Source: Gemmatimonadetes bacterium 2013_60CM_65_52
GTDB taxonomy: Bacteria > Gemmatimonadota > Gemmatimonadetes > Gemmatimonadales > Gemmatimonadaceae
DNA length: 64,000 nt
Direction: 5' to 3'
Assembly (NCBI GenBank): GCA_002215645.1
Contig: NGFI01000004.1
Span: 309,933-373,932 of the forward strand
Both the position numbers and the translations under genes were made by a program. Below the pieces are notes generated by a model. The model searched no databases. It was not told the origin of the DNA and saw only the letters and a list, made by a program, of their open reading frames with translations. Shown in pieces: positions 33,852 to 42,696 of the stretch (position 1 is its first letter; each line of letters opens with the position of its first letter).

Positions 33852-35411
33852 TCAGTGTGTCGCGACGCTCTTCGTCACCGTGATCCATGACTGCCCGTTG
33901 AAGATTGTGGGAGGCACGAACCCGTGCAGCCACGGCTGAATGGCATTGAGCTCACTGTAGAAATACAGGAATACCATGGGAGCACTCTCGAAGGCCAGCT
34001 CGTCGGCCTGTCGATAGAGCGCTACGCGTCGCGTCTCGTCCTGTTCTCGTCGCGCCAGCGTGACGAGCGAGTCGTAGCGCGCGTCGCCGAAGTACGAGAC
34101 GTTGCCCCCCACTCCCTTGTTCGCGCCATGGAGAAGCGGATAGAGGAAGTTCTCGGCATCGGGATAGTCGGCGTACCAATCCTTGACGAAGAGATCCGTC
34201 TGTCCCTTGCGCGCCGCTTCGCGGGCGGCGGCGCTCTCACGTTGAATGATCTTTGCGCGAATGCCCGAGAGCTGGAAGTATCCCTGAAGCGTCTCCGCGA
34301 TGCGCACGTAGATGGGATTGGTGGAGGTCCAGAGCTCGACGTCGATTCCGTTGGGGTAGCCGGCTTCACGCAGGAGCTGCCTCGCGCGCAGAGTGTCGAA
34401 TTGGTAGCCCTTGCGCGTGGGATCGGAGCCGGGAAGTGATGGCGGAATCACGCCCGCCGCGAGCTCGCCCCGCCCCGAGATGAGGTTCCGGACAAGCACG
34501 GCCCGATCGATCGAGTGGTTGATCGCCTGTCGCACGCGGACGTCGCGGAGCGGGCCACGCATGGTGTTGATCGCCACGTACACCAACTCCAGCGACGGCG
34601 TGGTCACGAGCAGCTTCCGACGCTCGACGTCCTCCTCCCAACTGCGGATCTCGCTCTGCGGGACTTGCAGCACGTCCACGTTGCCGCTCTCGAACTCCGC
34701 GACGGCAGTGCTGGGCTCGGCGATGATGCGCGCCTCGAGGGAGTCCGAGCGTGGGCGCCCATCCCAGTACTTCGGGTTCGCGGCGAAGAGGAGATAGTCG
34801 TCGTGCTTCCACTCCACGAGCTTCCACGGTCCGGTGCCGACCGGATTCTCACCGAAGTTCGCGGGGATGCTGTCCGGCGCAATCGAGGCCACCGGCATCG
34901 CGAGCAGCTTTGGAAAGATCGCGAACGGCTCCTTGAGCGTGACGACCACCGTCGAGTCATTGGGCGCGGCGAGCCCATCGATGCTCTTGGCGGTGCCGGC
35001 CGCGAACTCCTTTGCGCCTCGAATGGGATACAGGGGCCATCCGCGCCCGCCCTTGACCTTGGGGTCGAGGACGCGCTTCCAGCTCGTGAGCACCTGTCGT
35101 GCGACGAACGGCCTGCCGTCGGTGAACGCGACGCCGCGTCGCAAATGGAAGGTGTAGACGCTCCCGTCCGGTGAGACATCCCAACTCGTTGCGAGCGAGG
35201 GAATGACGCGTGCGTCCGGCGTGAATCGCGTCAGGCCATCGAACAGGTACGCGACGGCGCGCCCCGTCGGCACGTCGGTGGACAACGCCGGATCCAGCGA
35301 GCGCGGATCGTAGTTGTCCCGCGAATCGATGAGGGTGCGCCGACTGCTTCCTCCTCCGCCTCCGCAGGCGACCAGCAGAAGTGCGGACAGCAGTCCGGTG
35401 CGACGACGCAT
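33852..35411 (-). CDS. Peptide/oligopeptide ABC transporter substrate-binding lipoprotein
   Basis: A 519-residue SBP family 5 protein. The signal MRRRTGLLSALLLVAC ends at lipobox Cys16 and is followed by a Gly/Ser linker. The fold markers ALSTDVPTGRAVAYLFDGLTRF, TFHLRRGVAFTDGRPFVARQV, GTGPWKLVEWKHDDYLLFAANPKYW and VYVAINTMRGPLRDVRVRQAINHSIDR are typical. It should deliver short peptides (or another ligand) to the DppB-type permease encoded next. The chosen ATG at 35411 gives a normal signal peptide; the longer frame upstream covers the promoter. A TTGACG-17-TAAGTT promoter lies at 35455-35483. Confidence 0.92.
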   Translation of the reverse strand: MRRRTGLLSALLLVACGGGGGSSRRTLIDSRDNYDPRSLDPALSTDVPTGRAVAYLFDGLTRFTPDARVIPSLATSWDVSPDGSVYTFHLRRGVAFTDGRPFVARQVLTSWKRVLDPKVKGGRGWPLYPIRGAKEFAAGTAKSIDGLAAPNDSTVVVTLKEPFAIFPKLLAMPVASIAPDSIPANFGENPVGTGPWKLVEWKHDDYLLFAANPKYWDGRPRSDSLEARIIAEPSTAVAEFESGNVDVLQVPQSEIRSWEEDVERRKLLVTTPSLELVYVAINTMRGPLRDVRVRQAINHSIDRAVLVRNLISGRGELAAGVIPPSLPGSDPTRKGYQFDTLRARQLLREAGYPNGIDVELWTSTNPIYVRIAETLQGYFQLSGIRAKIIQRESAAAREAARKGQTDLFVKDWYADYPDAENFLYPLLHGANKGVGGNVSYFGDARYDSLVTLARREQDETRRVALYRQADELAFESAPMVFLYFYSELNAIQPWLHGFVPPTIFNGQSWITVTKSVATH

Positions 35412-35454
35412 GACGTTCTGGCGTAAGCAGTTGACAGCATGGCAAAGGCGCGAG

Positions 35455-35483
35455 AACTTACCCGCGTCACGGAGCAGCGTCAA
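35455..35483 (-). promoter_or_regulatory. Promoter of the peptide-binding protein gene
   Basis: Minus strand: TTGACG (35483..35478), 17 bases, TAAGTT (35460..35455). The -10 hexamer is identical to that of the lipoprotein promoter at 13546-13573. The leader would be about 37 bases. Confidence 0.55.
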
Positions 35484-35491
35484 ACAAGAAA

Positions 35492-35523
35492 CGCGCCCGC
35501 CGGATGCTTGCCGCGCGGGCGCG
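35492..35523. repeat. GC-rich inverted repeat in a divergent intergenic region
   Basis: CGCGCCCGC (35492-35500) and GCGGGCGCG (35515-35523) form a 9-bp stem with a 14-base loop. It lies upstream of the peptide-binding protein promoter and inside the possible leader of the plus-strand TamA operon, so it could be a leader hairpin or a protein site. Confidence 0.4.
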
Positions 35524-35574
35524 ACGTGTCTCAGGCTGCAAGTTGCGTCCCGCCCGTTCACTTCCCGCAGTGTC

Positions 35575-35799
35575 ATGGCCTTGCCGACCGATCGCCAGCC
35601 ACGTCATACCGCACGGCTCGAGGGCTACGTCTATCGGCGGTCGCTGGCGAAGCGCGAGCTGCTTCCCGCCATCGGCGTAGGCGTGGCGGCGGGGCTCGCG
35701 GCGTTCTACGTGACGCGGCTCTTTCTGGAGCGCACGCCGCTGTTGCCGGAGGAGCGCCGACTCGGGAAGCACCACGCAAGCGGACGCGCCGGCGGATGA
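35575..35799 (+). CDS. Small membrane protein ahead of tamA
   Basis: A 74-residue protein. A positively charged N terminus (RYVYRRSLAKRE-like region, residues 15-30) precedes one transmembrane helix (about 31-50, LPAIGVGVAAGLAAFYVTRL), followed by a short charged tail. No known family is recognised. Its TGA overlaps the ATG of the Omp85 gene (ATGA at 35796-35799), so it is translationally coupled to TamA and could be an inner-membrane accessory of that assembly system. The start at 35575 is the first ATG that gives this topology. Confidence 0.65.
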   Translation: MALPTDRQPRHTARLEGYVYRRSLAKRELLPAIGVGVAAGLAAFYVTRLFLERTPLLPEERRLGKHHASGRAGG

Positions 35800-38084
35800 T
35801 GCGTAGGCGCGGGGCTGCGTGGCGACGTGTCGCCGTGTGCGCCGCTCTGCTGATCAGCATCACCGGAGTCGCTCAGGCGCAGGGAACGGAGTGCGAAGCG
35901 GGTGAGCCGGAGGTGCGGGCGCTCGAGTTCCGCGGCAACACCGTGTTCCGCGCCAGCGATCTCGCGCTGCGCATCGTCACGTCGTCGTCGGAGTTCCTGC
36001 GCCGGAACCTCCGCATCGTGGGTGCGAAGCATTGTCTCGACCACGCCGAGTTGCGGCTCGACGTGGGGCGGCTTCGCATCTTCTATCGGCGCCACGGCTA
36101 TTTCTCGACGCGCGTGGACACCGCGGTGACGCCGCTGTACGACGGTTACGGCGGCGTCCGCGTGGCGTTCCAGATCCACGAGGGCGAGCCGGTCATCGTG
36201 GACTCTCTGCGCGTCGGCGGACTGGACAGCGCCATCGCGGCTATCGCGGACACGAGCAGCCTGGCTCTGCGCCCAGGGATCACATTCGACATGACGCGGC
36301 TGCAGGCGGCAATCGATTCCATCAAGTCGCGCCTGCGGGACAACGGCTATCCGCGCGGCGACGTCGCCGCGAGCTTCAGCGCGGATACCGCCTCACATCG
36401 CGCGAAGGTCACGCTCGACATCCTTTCCGGCACCCGGTCGCGCATCGGCACCATTCGCGTGCTCGATGCGCCCCTGCCGGGTGCTCCGCGCCGGCTACGG
36501 GACAGCACCATCCTTCGGCTGCTTGGGGTCAGCTCCGGGGATCTCTATCAGGAGCGTGAGCTCATCAGAGGGCAGCGCGCGCTCTATCAGACGGACCTGT
36601 TTCGGCACGTGGAGGTGACGCTCGTCGCCGACAGCGCGTATGTCCGCGGCGACTCGCTCGTGGCGCTCCAGGTGAGCGTGGCCGAGAACTACGTGCGAGC
36701 CGTGGAGACGGAAGGGGGGTGGGCGGTGCTGGACTGCTTCAAGGCGCGCGCCCAACTGGTGGACAAGAACTTCCTCGGTGAGGCGCGGCGACTCGAGCTT
36801 TCCGCGCAACTCTCGAAGATCGGATGGGGCGAGCCGACGCGATTCGCGCGCGGCGCGCTCTGCGCGCCAGCCATCAAGGCCGACACGTTCAGCGCGTCGC
36901 TCAACTACTTCGTCGGCGCTACACTGAAGGTTCCATCCTTCCTGGGCCTGCGCTCGCCCGCGCTGTCGGTGTACAGCGAGCGACGCGGTGAGTATCAGGC
37001 ATACCTCCGCTCCACGCTGGTGGGCGGCGAGGCGTCCGTCACGTACGAGCCGTCGCTCGACGTCCCGCTTCGACTCGCGTACTCGCTGGAGTATGGCCGC
37101 ACCGAAGCGCAGCCCGCGCTTCTCTGCGCTGTCTTCAATCGATGCGATGCGCAGTCGCGCTCGCTCATCACCGACAAGAATCGTCCCTTGGCGGTCGCGA
37201 GCGCGCACGCCGAACGGCTCCGCGTGGACAATCCCTTCAACCCGCGACGCGGCACGGCGCTGCGGCTGGACCTGCGCACCGCGGCGAAGGAGATCGGCTC
37301 GGACCGGGACATCCAGTTCCTCAAGGCGCTGTCGGACGCATCGGTGTACCGGGCGCTCAGCGGCTCGGTCACGTTCGCCGCGCGCGCGCGCTTCGGCACG
37401 GTGCTGGGCCGTACGCTCTCCTTCAGCGATGCGGTGGGATTCATCCCGCCGCAGGAACGCCTGTACGCGGGGGGCGCGACGAGCGTGCGTGGGTATCCGC
37501 AGAACGAGCTTGGCGATCTCATCTACATCGCCGAGGACGAGCCGCTCACGCGGGGCACGGGCGATACCGTCTTCAAGGAGGCTTCTTCGGACCGGGTGCG
37601 CCGGGTCGTCCCTGTGGGCGGCAACTCGTTGATCGTGGCGAACTTCGAGCTGCGGGTGCGGAGCGCCTTGTTTCCCGATCTCGTGCAGTACACACTTTTC
37701 GCGGACGCCGGCGACGTCTGGGATCGCGGCCGCACCGTGACGGCGCGAGACCACAAGGCGTCCGCCCTATGGCTGAATGGCCTCAAGTGGACGCCGGGAA
37801 TCGGTGTCCGAATCTTCACGCCGGTGGGGCCCTTTCAAGCGAACGTGGGGTACAATCCCTTCGCGCGTCCGCTTGGAGCCATCTACTTCGATCAGGCGCC
37901 GAACGCCGTGGGATTCGCGCCGCTCTACTGCGTCAGCCCAGGCAACAGCATCCCCAGCATTCGCGGACCGAACGGGTACGAGCAGGTATCCGGCAGCGAG
38001 TGTCCCGCCACGTTTGCGCCGGGCCAGTCGAAGACGTTTCTGAGCCGCCTTACCTTTACGTTCTCCATCGGACCGGACTTCTGA
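35796..38084 (+). CDS. tamA: TamA/BamA-family Omp85 outer-membrane protein
   Basis: A 762-residue outer-membrane assembly protein. It has a signal peptide (residues 1-27, ending GVAQA), POTRA repeats from about residue 35 (VRALEFRGNTVFRASDLALRI; YRRHGYFSTRVDTAV; GEPVIVDSLRVGG; RLRDNGYPRGDVAASF), and a C-terminal 16-strand barrel region from about residue 370. The barrel has the Omp85 features G-G-A-T-S-V-R-G-Y-P (the VRGY motif of strand loop 6), TPGIGVRIFTPVGPFQANVGYNP, and a terminal aromatic strand ending FTFSIGPDF. Adjacent TamB (16 bases downstream) identifies it as TamA-like rather than BamA. The pair inserts outer-membrane proteins or moves lipid between membranes. Confidence 0.88.
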   Translation: MMRRRGAAWRRVAVCAALLISITGVAQAQGTECEAGEPEVRALEFRGNTVFRASDLALRIVTSSSEFLRRNLRIVGAKHCLDHAELRLDVGRLRIFYRRHGYFSTRVDTAVTPLYDGYGGVRVAFQIHEGEPVIVDSLRVGGLDSAIAAIADTSSLALRPGITFDMTRLQAAIDSIKSRLRDNGYPRGDVAASFSADTASHRAKVTLDILSGTRSRIGTIRVLDAPLPGAPRRLRDSTILRLLGVSSGDLYQERELIRGQRALYQTDLFRHVEVTLVADSAYVRGDSLVALQVSVAENYVRAVETEGGWAVLDCFKARAQLVDKNFLGEARRLELSAQLSKIGWGEPTRFARGALCAPAIKADTFSASLNYFVGATLKVPSFLGLRSPALSVYSERRGEYQAYLRSTLVGGEASVTYEPSLDVPLRLAYSLEYGRTEAQPALLCAVFNRCDAQSRSLITDKNRPLAVASAHAERLRVDNPFNPRRGTALRLDLRTAAKEIGSDRDIQFLKALSDASVYRALSGSVTFAARARFGTVLGRTLSFSDAVGFIPPQERLYAGGATSVRGYPQNELGDLIYIAEDEPLTRGTGDTVFKEASSDRVRRVVPVGGNSLIVANFELRVRSALFPDLVQYTLFADAGDVWDRGRTVTARDHKASALWLNGLKWTPGIGVRIFTPVGPFQANVGYNPFARPLGAIYFDQAPNAVGFAPLYCVSPGNSIPSIRGPNGYEQVSGSECPATFAPGQSKTFLSRLTFTFSIGPDF

Positions 38085-38100
38085 TCCGCCGCGCCCACGT

Positions 38101-41100
38101 ATGACACGCCGCAACTTCATCGCCATCGTCAGCCTCTGCGTGGTCGTCGCGCTCGGGCTGATCGTCGGCGGGCTCGGCGTGTTCACGACCCAGTCCGAGT
38201 ATGGGCAGGACGCGCTGCGCCATGCGATCGAGCGTCGCATGCGGTCCTCTCTCAACGGATCGGTGTACGTCGGGCGGATTCGCGGCAACTTCCTTACCGG
38301 CGTCACGATCGATTCGCTCGAGATGCGGGATGACGAGGACTCGCTCGTCGTCGCCACGGGGCGGATATCGCTGGAGTACGATCCGCGCGACCTCGCGGAC
38401 CGGCGGTTGTACTTCCGCAGGGTGACCCTGGAGCATCCGTCCGTCGTGCTGCGCCAGCATGAGAACTGGAAGTGGAACTATCGGAAGCTGTTTCGGCTTG
38501 GCGGCGGACCACAGACGAAGGGACCCAACCGGGGCTTCGGCGATTTCGTGACGCTCGATTCCGTGCACGTGGTCGGAGGCGGAAACCTGCGCCTCACGAT
38601 CCCGTGGCACGCGGACGATTCACTCCACGGCGTTCGCCGCGATTCGGCGATTCGCGCGAACGTCGCGCGCAAGGACCACGAGATACGAAAGACCAGAGAG
38701 GGAATCACACAGACGTATCGGTGGACGGGCGCATATGCGTACCTGCCGCACGTGCTTCTCGCGCACCCGGACACGGCCGGACAGTTGGTGCTCATCGACA
38801 CGCTGCACGTGGCCGAAAGCACGCCGCCGTTTCGCTGGCGCAACGTGCAGGGTGAAGCGCGCATCAAGGGCGACACCGCGTGGATGCGCGCAACGCACTG
38901 GGATCTGCCGGGCTCCACGGGAACCGCTACGGGAAAGATCGTGTGGGGCAGCGATCTTCCCGTGCGCTACGCCGTTCGTGTAATCGGTGACAGCGTGTCC
39001 ATGGCGGACATCGCATGGGTTTACCCCACCTTGCCGGTCACGGGGAGCGGCAAGATGGTGCTCGACATCAGGAACGAGCGAAATCTCAACCTGCTCGATT
39101 ACGCCATCCATTCGATGGACGTCCGCTCGACGAAGTCCAGACTTCGCGGGTCGATGACGTTCGAGATCGGGGGGCCCGTGCTCTCGGTGCACGACGTGAA
39201 GCTCGAGGCGGATCCTGTCGACTTCGATCTGCTGCGCACGCTGAACGGCAAGCCGTTTCCCGCCGACTGGCAAGGCAAGCTCACCGGCACGGTGACGGCG
39301 CGCGGAGGACCGCTGACGCATTTCAAGGTGGACGCGTCCAACCTCGTCTTCCGCGACGCGCACGTGCGCGATGCGGTGTCGCACGTTCAGGGACATGGGG
39401 AGCTCGACATCCTGTTCCCGGCCTTTACCGCGTTCCACGACTTTTCGGTGAACACCGACCGGTTGGACATCAGGACGCTCGCAGCCATCTATCCGTCCTT
39501 TCCACGCATGAAGGGGATCGTGACGGGAACCGCCGTGCTCGACTCCTCGTGGCTGGACGTGCGCGTCTCGAATGCCAACCTGACGCACACCGACGGGCCG
39601 TTCGAGCCCTCGCACGCCACAGGCGGCGGACGCATCACGTACGGCATTCCTTTCATGACGTACGACCTCACGCTCCAGGCGTCGCCGCTCTCGTTGACGA
39701 CGCTCGCACAGTCGTACCCGAAGCTGCCCCTCCGTGGCACGCTGTCGGGACCGATGCGCGTTCGTGGCACGGCGGACAACCTCGATGTGACGGCCGATCT
39801 GGTGGGCGGGCCTGGCCACGTCGTGTACACGGGCAAGGTCGACGCGGATTCCGCCGGCGGATATGGCGCCAGAGGAAGCGGTAGCTTCGACGCATTGAAT
39901 GCGGCAATCCTGTTTGGGCAAGCCACGCCGCCGACGCGGCTCGCCGGAAGCTACGACGTCGACCTCCTCGGCAATGAACTGGCTGATCTGGCCGGATCGG
40001 CGTTTGCGCGTCTCGACCGCTCGGAGGCCGACGGCCTCCGCATTGCGCGAGGTGCCGCGGGAATTCGCTTCGAGCGCGGCGTGCTGGTCGTGGACACGGC
40101 ACGCGTGGACGGACCCGCCGGTGTGCTTCAGGCTCGCGGGTCGTTGGGGCTCACGCGCGCCGCGACGAATGACTCGCTCGCCTATGCTCTCGAGGTGGAT
40201 TCGCTGGGCGGTCTGCGCCGGTATCTCTCGCGCGCATCGGACTCGTCGTTGAAAGCGGTTGCTGCGGATTCGCTCGCCGGATTGCTTGCCATCCGTGGTA
40301 CTGCTCGCGGTACGCTCGATTCGCTCGAGCTGCGCGGAGCGATTCGCGGCAGCGGGATCCGCGTGCGTTCCGATCGTGCCGTGACGCTTGCCGGACGCAT
40401 GGACCTGCGCAGCATTCGTGGCGCGTTGTCCGGTGACGTGGCGCTGCGAGCCGATACAGTGCTGTTAGCGGGGCTGCGCATGGACACCGTCACCATGGCC
40501 GCGCGTGTGCTCGACGCGGGACATGCCCGCTTCTCGACGAGTGCGGTTGGCGACAACGGCGCGAGGCTTCGCGCAGGCGGTGAGTGGAGCGGTGCGGCCG
40601 ACACCACTGCGATCCTGATCGACACGCTCGATCTCGTCGCGGGACCGTCGCATTGGTCGCTTCGCCGGCCATCCCGATTCGTGTCGTCGCCGGCGAGCAT
40701 GTCCCTCGATACGCTTCTCTTTACAAATGCGGGCGGCGCAAGCGTGAGCGGATTCCTCCGTGCCGCGAGCGGCGCCGTCGCAACGGGCCGGCTGCGAGCC
40801 GACTCCGTCTCGATGGCGGACGTCGGACAGATCATGCAGCTCACCACTCCAATCGCCGGGAAACTGTCGCTCGACCTGAACCTCGCCGGCACGCGCGAGG
40901 CGCCGGTGATTCGGATGACGTCGAGCACGAGAGCGTTCCGCTACGCCGGACTTCAGGCGGACGAGGTTGCGATGCGGGGAGATTACGACGCGAGCCGGCT
41001 CGCTCTCTCGGGCGAAGTCCGGCGTGGCGCCCGATCCATACTCGATGCGACACTCAGCTACCCCGTGGCGCTCACGCTCTTTTCCGCGAAGGCGACGGGG

Positions 41101-42696
41101 GACTCGCTGCGCGGACGGATTCGCGCGGACAGCGTCGACCTCGCGCTCGTGGAGGCGTTGTCTCCCAAGGTGCGCAACTCGCGTGGCCGGCTTGCGCTCG
41201 ATCTGGCGCTCAGCGGGGAGCCGGGTCACCCGCACGTGGGTGGTCGAGTGACGGTGGCCGGAGGCGACATCGAGGTCCCCGACATGGGCATCCGTCTCGC
41301 GAGCATGGACGGTTTGATCACGGTCGACGCCGCACGTGACTCACTCAACATCGATCGGCTGACGTGGACCAGCCCGGCCAGTGGCGGAAGCGGCTCGCTG
41401 AACGGATCGGTGGTATTCCGCGATCTCACTCAGCCGTCGCTCGATCTGCGGTTCGACGCTCGCGGAATGCGGGCGGTGGACAAGCGTGGCGTCGCCCGGT
41501 TGGACATCTCGACCGGCGCGGGCGGACTCGCGCTGCGCGGGACGCCGGAGGCTGCGTCGCTCTCCGGTGCGCTCAACGTGGACCGCGGTACCATCTACAT
41601 CCCCGAGCTCGTCAGGAAGCAGATCGTCGATCTCACGGCCGACGAGTTCGCGCAACTCTTCGACACGACCGACGTGCGCAACCGCTCCATCATGCCGCAG
41701 CCGCCGAGTGTGCTGATGGAGCACCTCCAGGTGAACGGCGTGACGGTGCAGTTGGGCGAGGACGTGTGGCTCAGGTCTCGCGAGGCCAGCATCAAACTGG
41801 GCGGATCGCTCACGGTGGCGCGTGTGCGCGACGACCGAGCCACCACGCGCTCGACGCTGGCACGCGGCGCGCGGGCCGACGCGGCGCGATACAACCTGGC
41901 GTTGAGTGGAACGCTGAGCGCGGATCGCGGCACGTACACCCTCGACCTCACGGCCGTGCAGCGCGAGTTCCAGGTGCAGAGCGGACGCATCACCTTCTTC
42001 GGCACGCCCGATTTCAATCCGGAAATCGACGTCAGCGCCCTCTACAACGTGAAGCAGGCGAACCGTGCCGACATCGGCATCCGCGCCCGGATCCACGGCA
42101 ACTTCTATCCGCAGCCGACGCTGGAGCTCTCGAGCACGGACGTCTCGTTGTCGCCGACGGATCTCGTGAGCTACCTGGTGACTGGACTGCCGAGCTTCGA
42201 GCGTAGCGCGGACATTGGCGCTTCACAGCGTGCGATCGAGTTCTTCATCCCGACCGTCGGTGCCTCCGTGAGCCGCGCGTTGCGCGATCAGCTCGGCGGT
42301 GTGGTGGATCTCTTCCAGATCCAGTCCGGCGCCGTGAACGATCCGGGCAACGTCGGCACGAGCAGCCAGTTCCGCAGCATTCTGTCGAGCACGCGTCTGG
42401 GCGGTGAGAAGCAGATCAGCGACAAGCTGTTCTTCAGCTTCAGCACGGGGCTCTGCCAACTCGGCGGCACGAGCGTGGCGGAAGATCCGTCGCGTCAGGG
42501 TTTCTCGGGATTCGTCAGCGCGATCGAGGGCAAGCTCGAGTACCGATTCCCGACGGTCGCGCCTGATCGGTTGTCGCTTCGCGCGGGCCGCGAGCCCGCT
42601 GCTGCGGCACTCCGCTGCAGCGCCAATCAAGTGCGCGGCTTCGTTGCGACGCCGGAACAGTGGGGCCTGTCGCTCTTCCGCTCCTGGTCGTTCTGA
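38101..42696 (+). CDS. tamB: Translocation and assembly module protein TamB
   Basis: A 1531-residue AsmA/TamB-like protein. One N-terminal membrane helix (about residues 8-28) anchors it, and most of the chain is repetitive beta-strand sequence (periplasmic beta-taco). The C-terminal DUF490/TamB domain is recognisable from YNLALSGTLSADRGTYTLDLTAVQREF, through ITFFGTPDFNPEIDVSALYNVKQANRADIGIRARI, to PTLELSSTDVSLSPTDLVSYLVTGLPSF. It spans the periplasm and works with the TamA-like protein just upstream. TamB is about 1250 residues in E. coli, so this is a long version. The stop lies inside the following lipid-kinase frame if that gene starts at 42660. Confidence 0.9.
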   Translation: MTRRNFIAIVSLCVVVALGLIVGGLGVFTTQSEYGQDALRHAIERRMRSSLNGSVYVGRIRGNFLTGVTIDSLEMRDDEDSLVVATGRISLEYDPRDLADRRLYFRRVTLEHPSVVLRQHENWKWNYRKLFRLGGGPQTKGPNRGFGDFVTLDSVHVVGGGNLRLTIPWHADDSLHGVRRDSAIRANVARKDHEIRKTREGITQTYRWTGAYAYLPHVLLAHPDTAGQLVLIDTLHVAESTPPFRWRNVQGEARIKGDTAWMRATHWDLPGSTGTATGKIVWGSDLPVRYAVRVIGDSVSMADIAWVYPTLPVTGSGKMVLDIRNERNLNLLDYAIHSMDVRSTKSRLRGSMTFEIGGPVLSVHDVKLEADPVDFDLLRTLNGKPFPADWQGKLTGTVTARGGPLTHFKVDASNLVFRDAHVRDAVSHVQGHGELDILFPAFTAFHDFSVNTDRLDIRTLAAIYPSFPRMKGIVTGTAVLDSSWLDVRVSNANLTHTDGPFEPSHATGGGRITYGIPFMTYDLTLQASPLSLTTLAQSYPKLPLRGTLSGPMRVRGTADNLDVTADLVGGPGHVVYTGKVDADSAGGYGARGSGSFDALNAAILFGQATPPTRLAGSYDVDLLGNELADLAGSAFARLDRSEADGLRIARGAAGIRFERGVLVVDTARVDGPAGVLQARGSLGLTRAATNDSLAYALEVDSLGGLRRYLSRASDSSLKAVAADSLAGLLAIRGTARGTLDSLELRGAIRGSGIRVRSDRAVTLAGRMDLRSIRGALSGDVALRADTVLLAGLRMDTVTMAARVLDAGHARFSTSAVGDNGARLRAGGEWSGAADTTAILIDTLDLVAGPSHWSLRRPSRFVSSPASMSLDTLLFTNAGGASVSGFLRAASGAVATGRLRADSVSMADVGQIMQLTTPIAGKLSLDLNLAGTREAPVIRMTSSTRAFRYAGLQADEVAMRGDYDASRLALSGEVRRGARSILDATLSYPVALTLFSAKATGDSLRGRIRADSVDLALVEALSPKVRNSRGRLALDLALSGEPGHPHVGGRVTVAGGDIEVPDMGIRLASMDGLITVDAARDSLNIDRLTWTSPASGGSGSLNGSVVFRDLTQPSLDLRFDARGMRAVDKRGVARLDISTGAGGLALRGTPEAASLSGALNVDRGTIYIPELVRKQIVDLTADEFAQLFDTTDVRNRSIMPQPPSVLMEHLQVNGVTVQLGEDVWLRSREASIKLGGSLTVARVRDDRATTRSTLARGARADAARYNLALSGTLSADRGTYTLDLTAVQREFQVQSGRITFFGTPDFNPEIDVSALYNVKQANRADIGIRARIHGNFYPQPTLELSSTDVSLSPTDLVSYLVTGLPSFERSADIGASQRAIEFFIPTVGASVSRALRDQLGGVVDLFQIQSGAVNDPGNVGTSSQFRSILSSTRLGGEKQISDKLFFSFSTGLCQLGGTSVAEDPSRQGFSGFVSAIEGKLEYRFPTVAPDRLSLRAGREPAAAALRCSANQVRGFVATPEQWGLSLFRSWSF

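Noticed and set aside
35492-35523. Inverted repeat as a terminator on the minus strand
   Set aside because: No minus-strand gene ends upstream of it, and the following T-rich tract is interrupted. It is reported only as a repeat.
35439-35795. Long N-terminal extension of the TamA-like protein
   Set aside because: It would overlap the small membrane protein and push the signal peptide to an internal position. The ATG at 35796 gives a proper signal peptide and a 4-base overlap.
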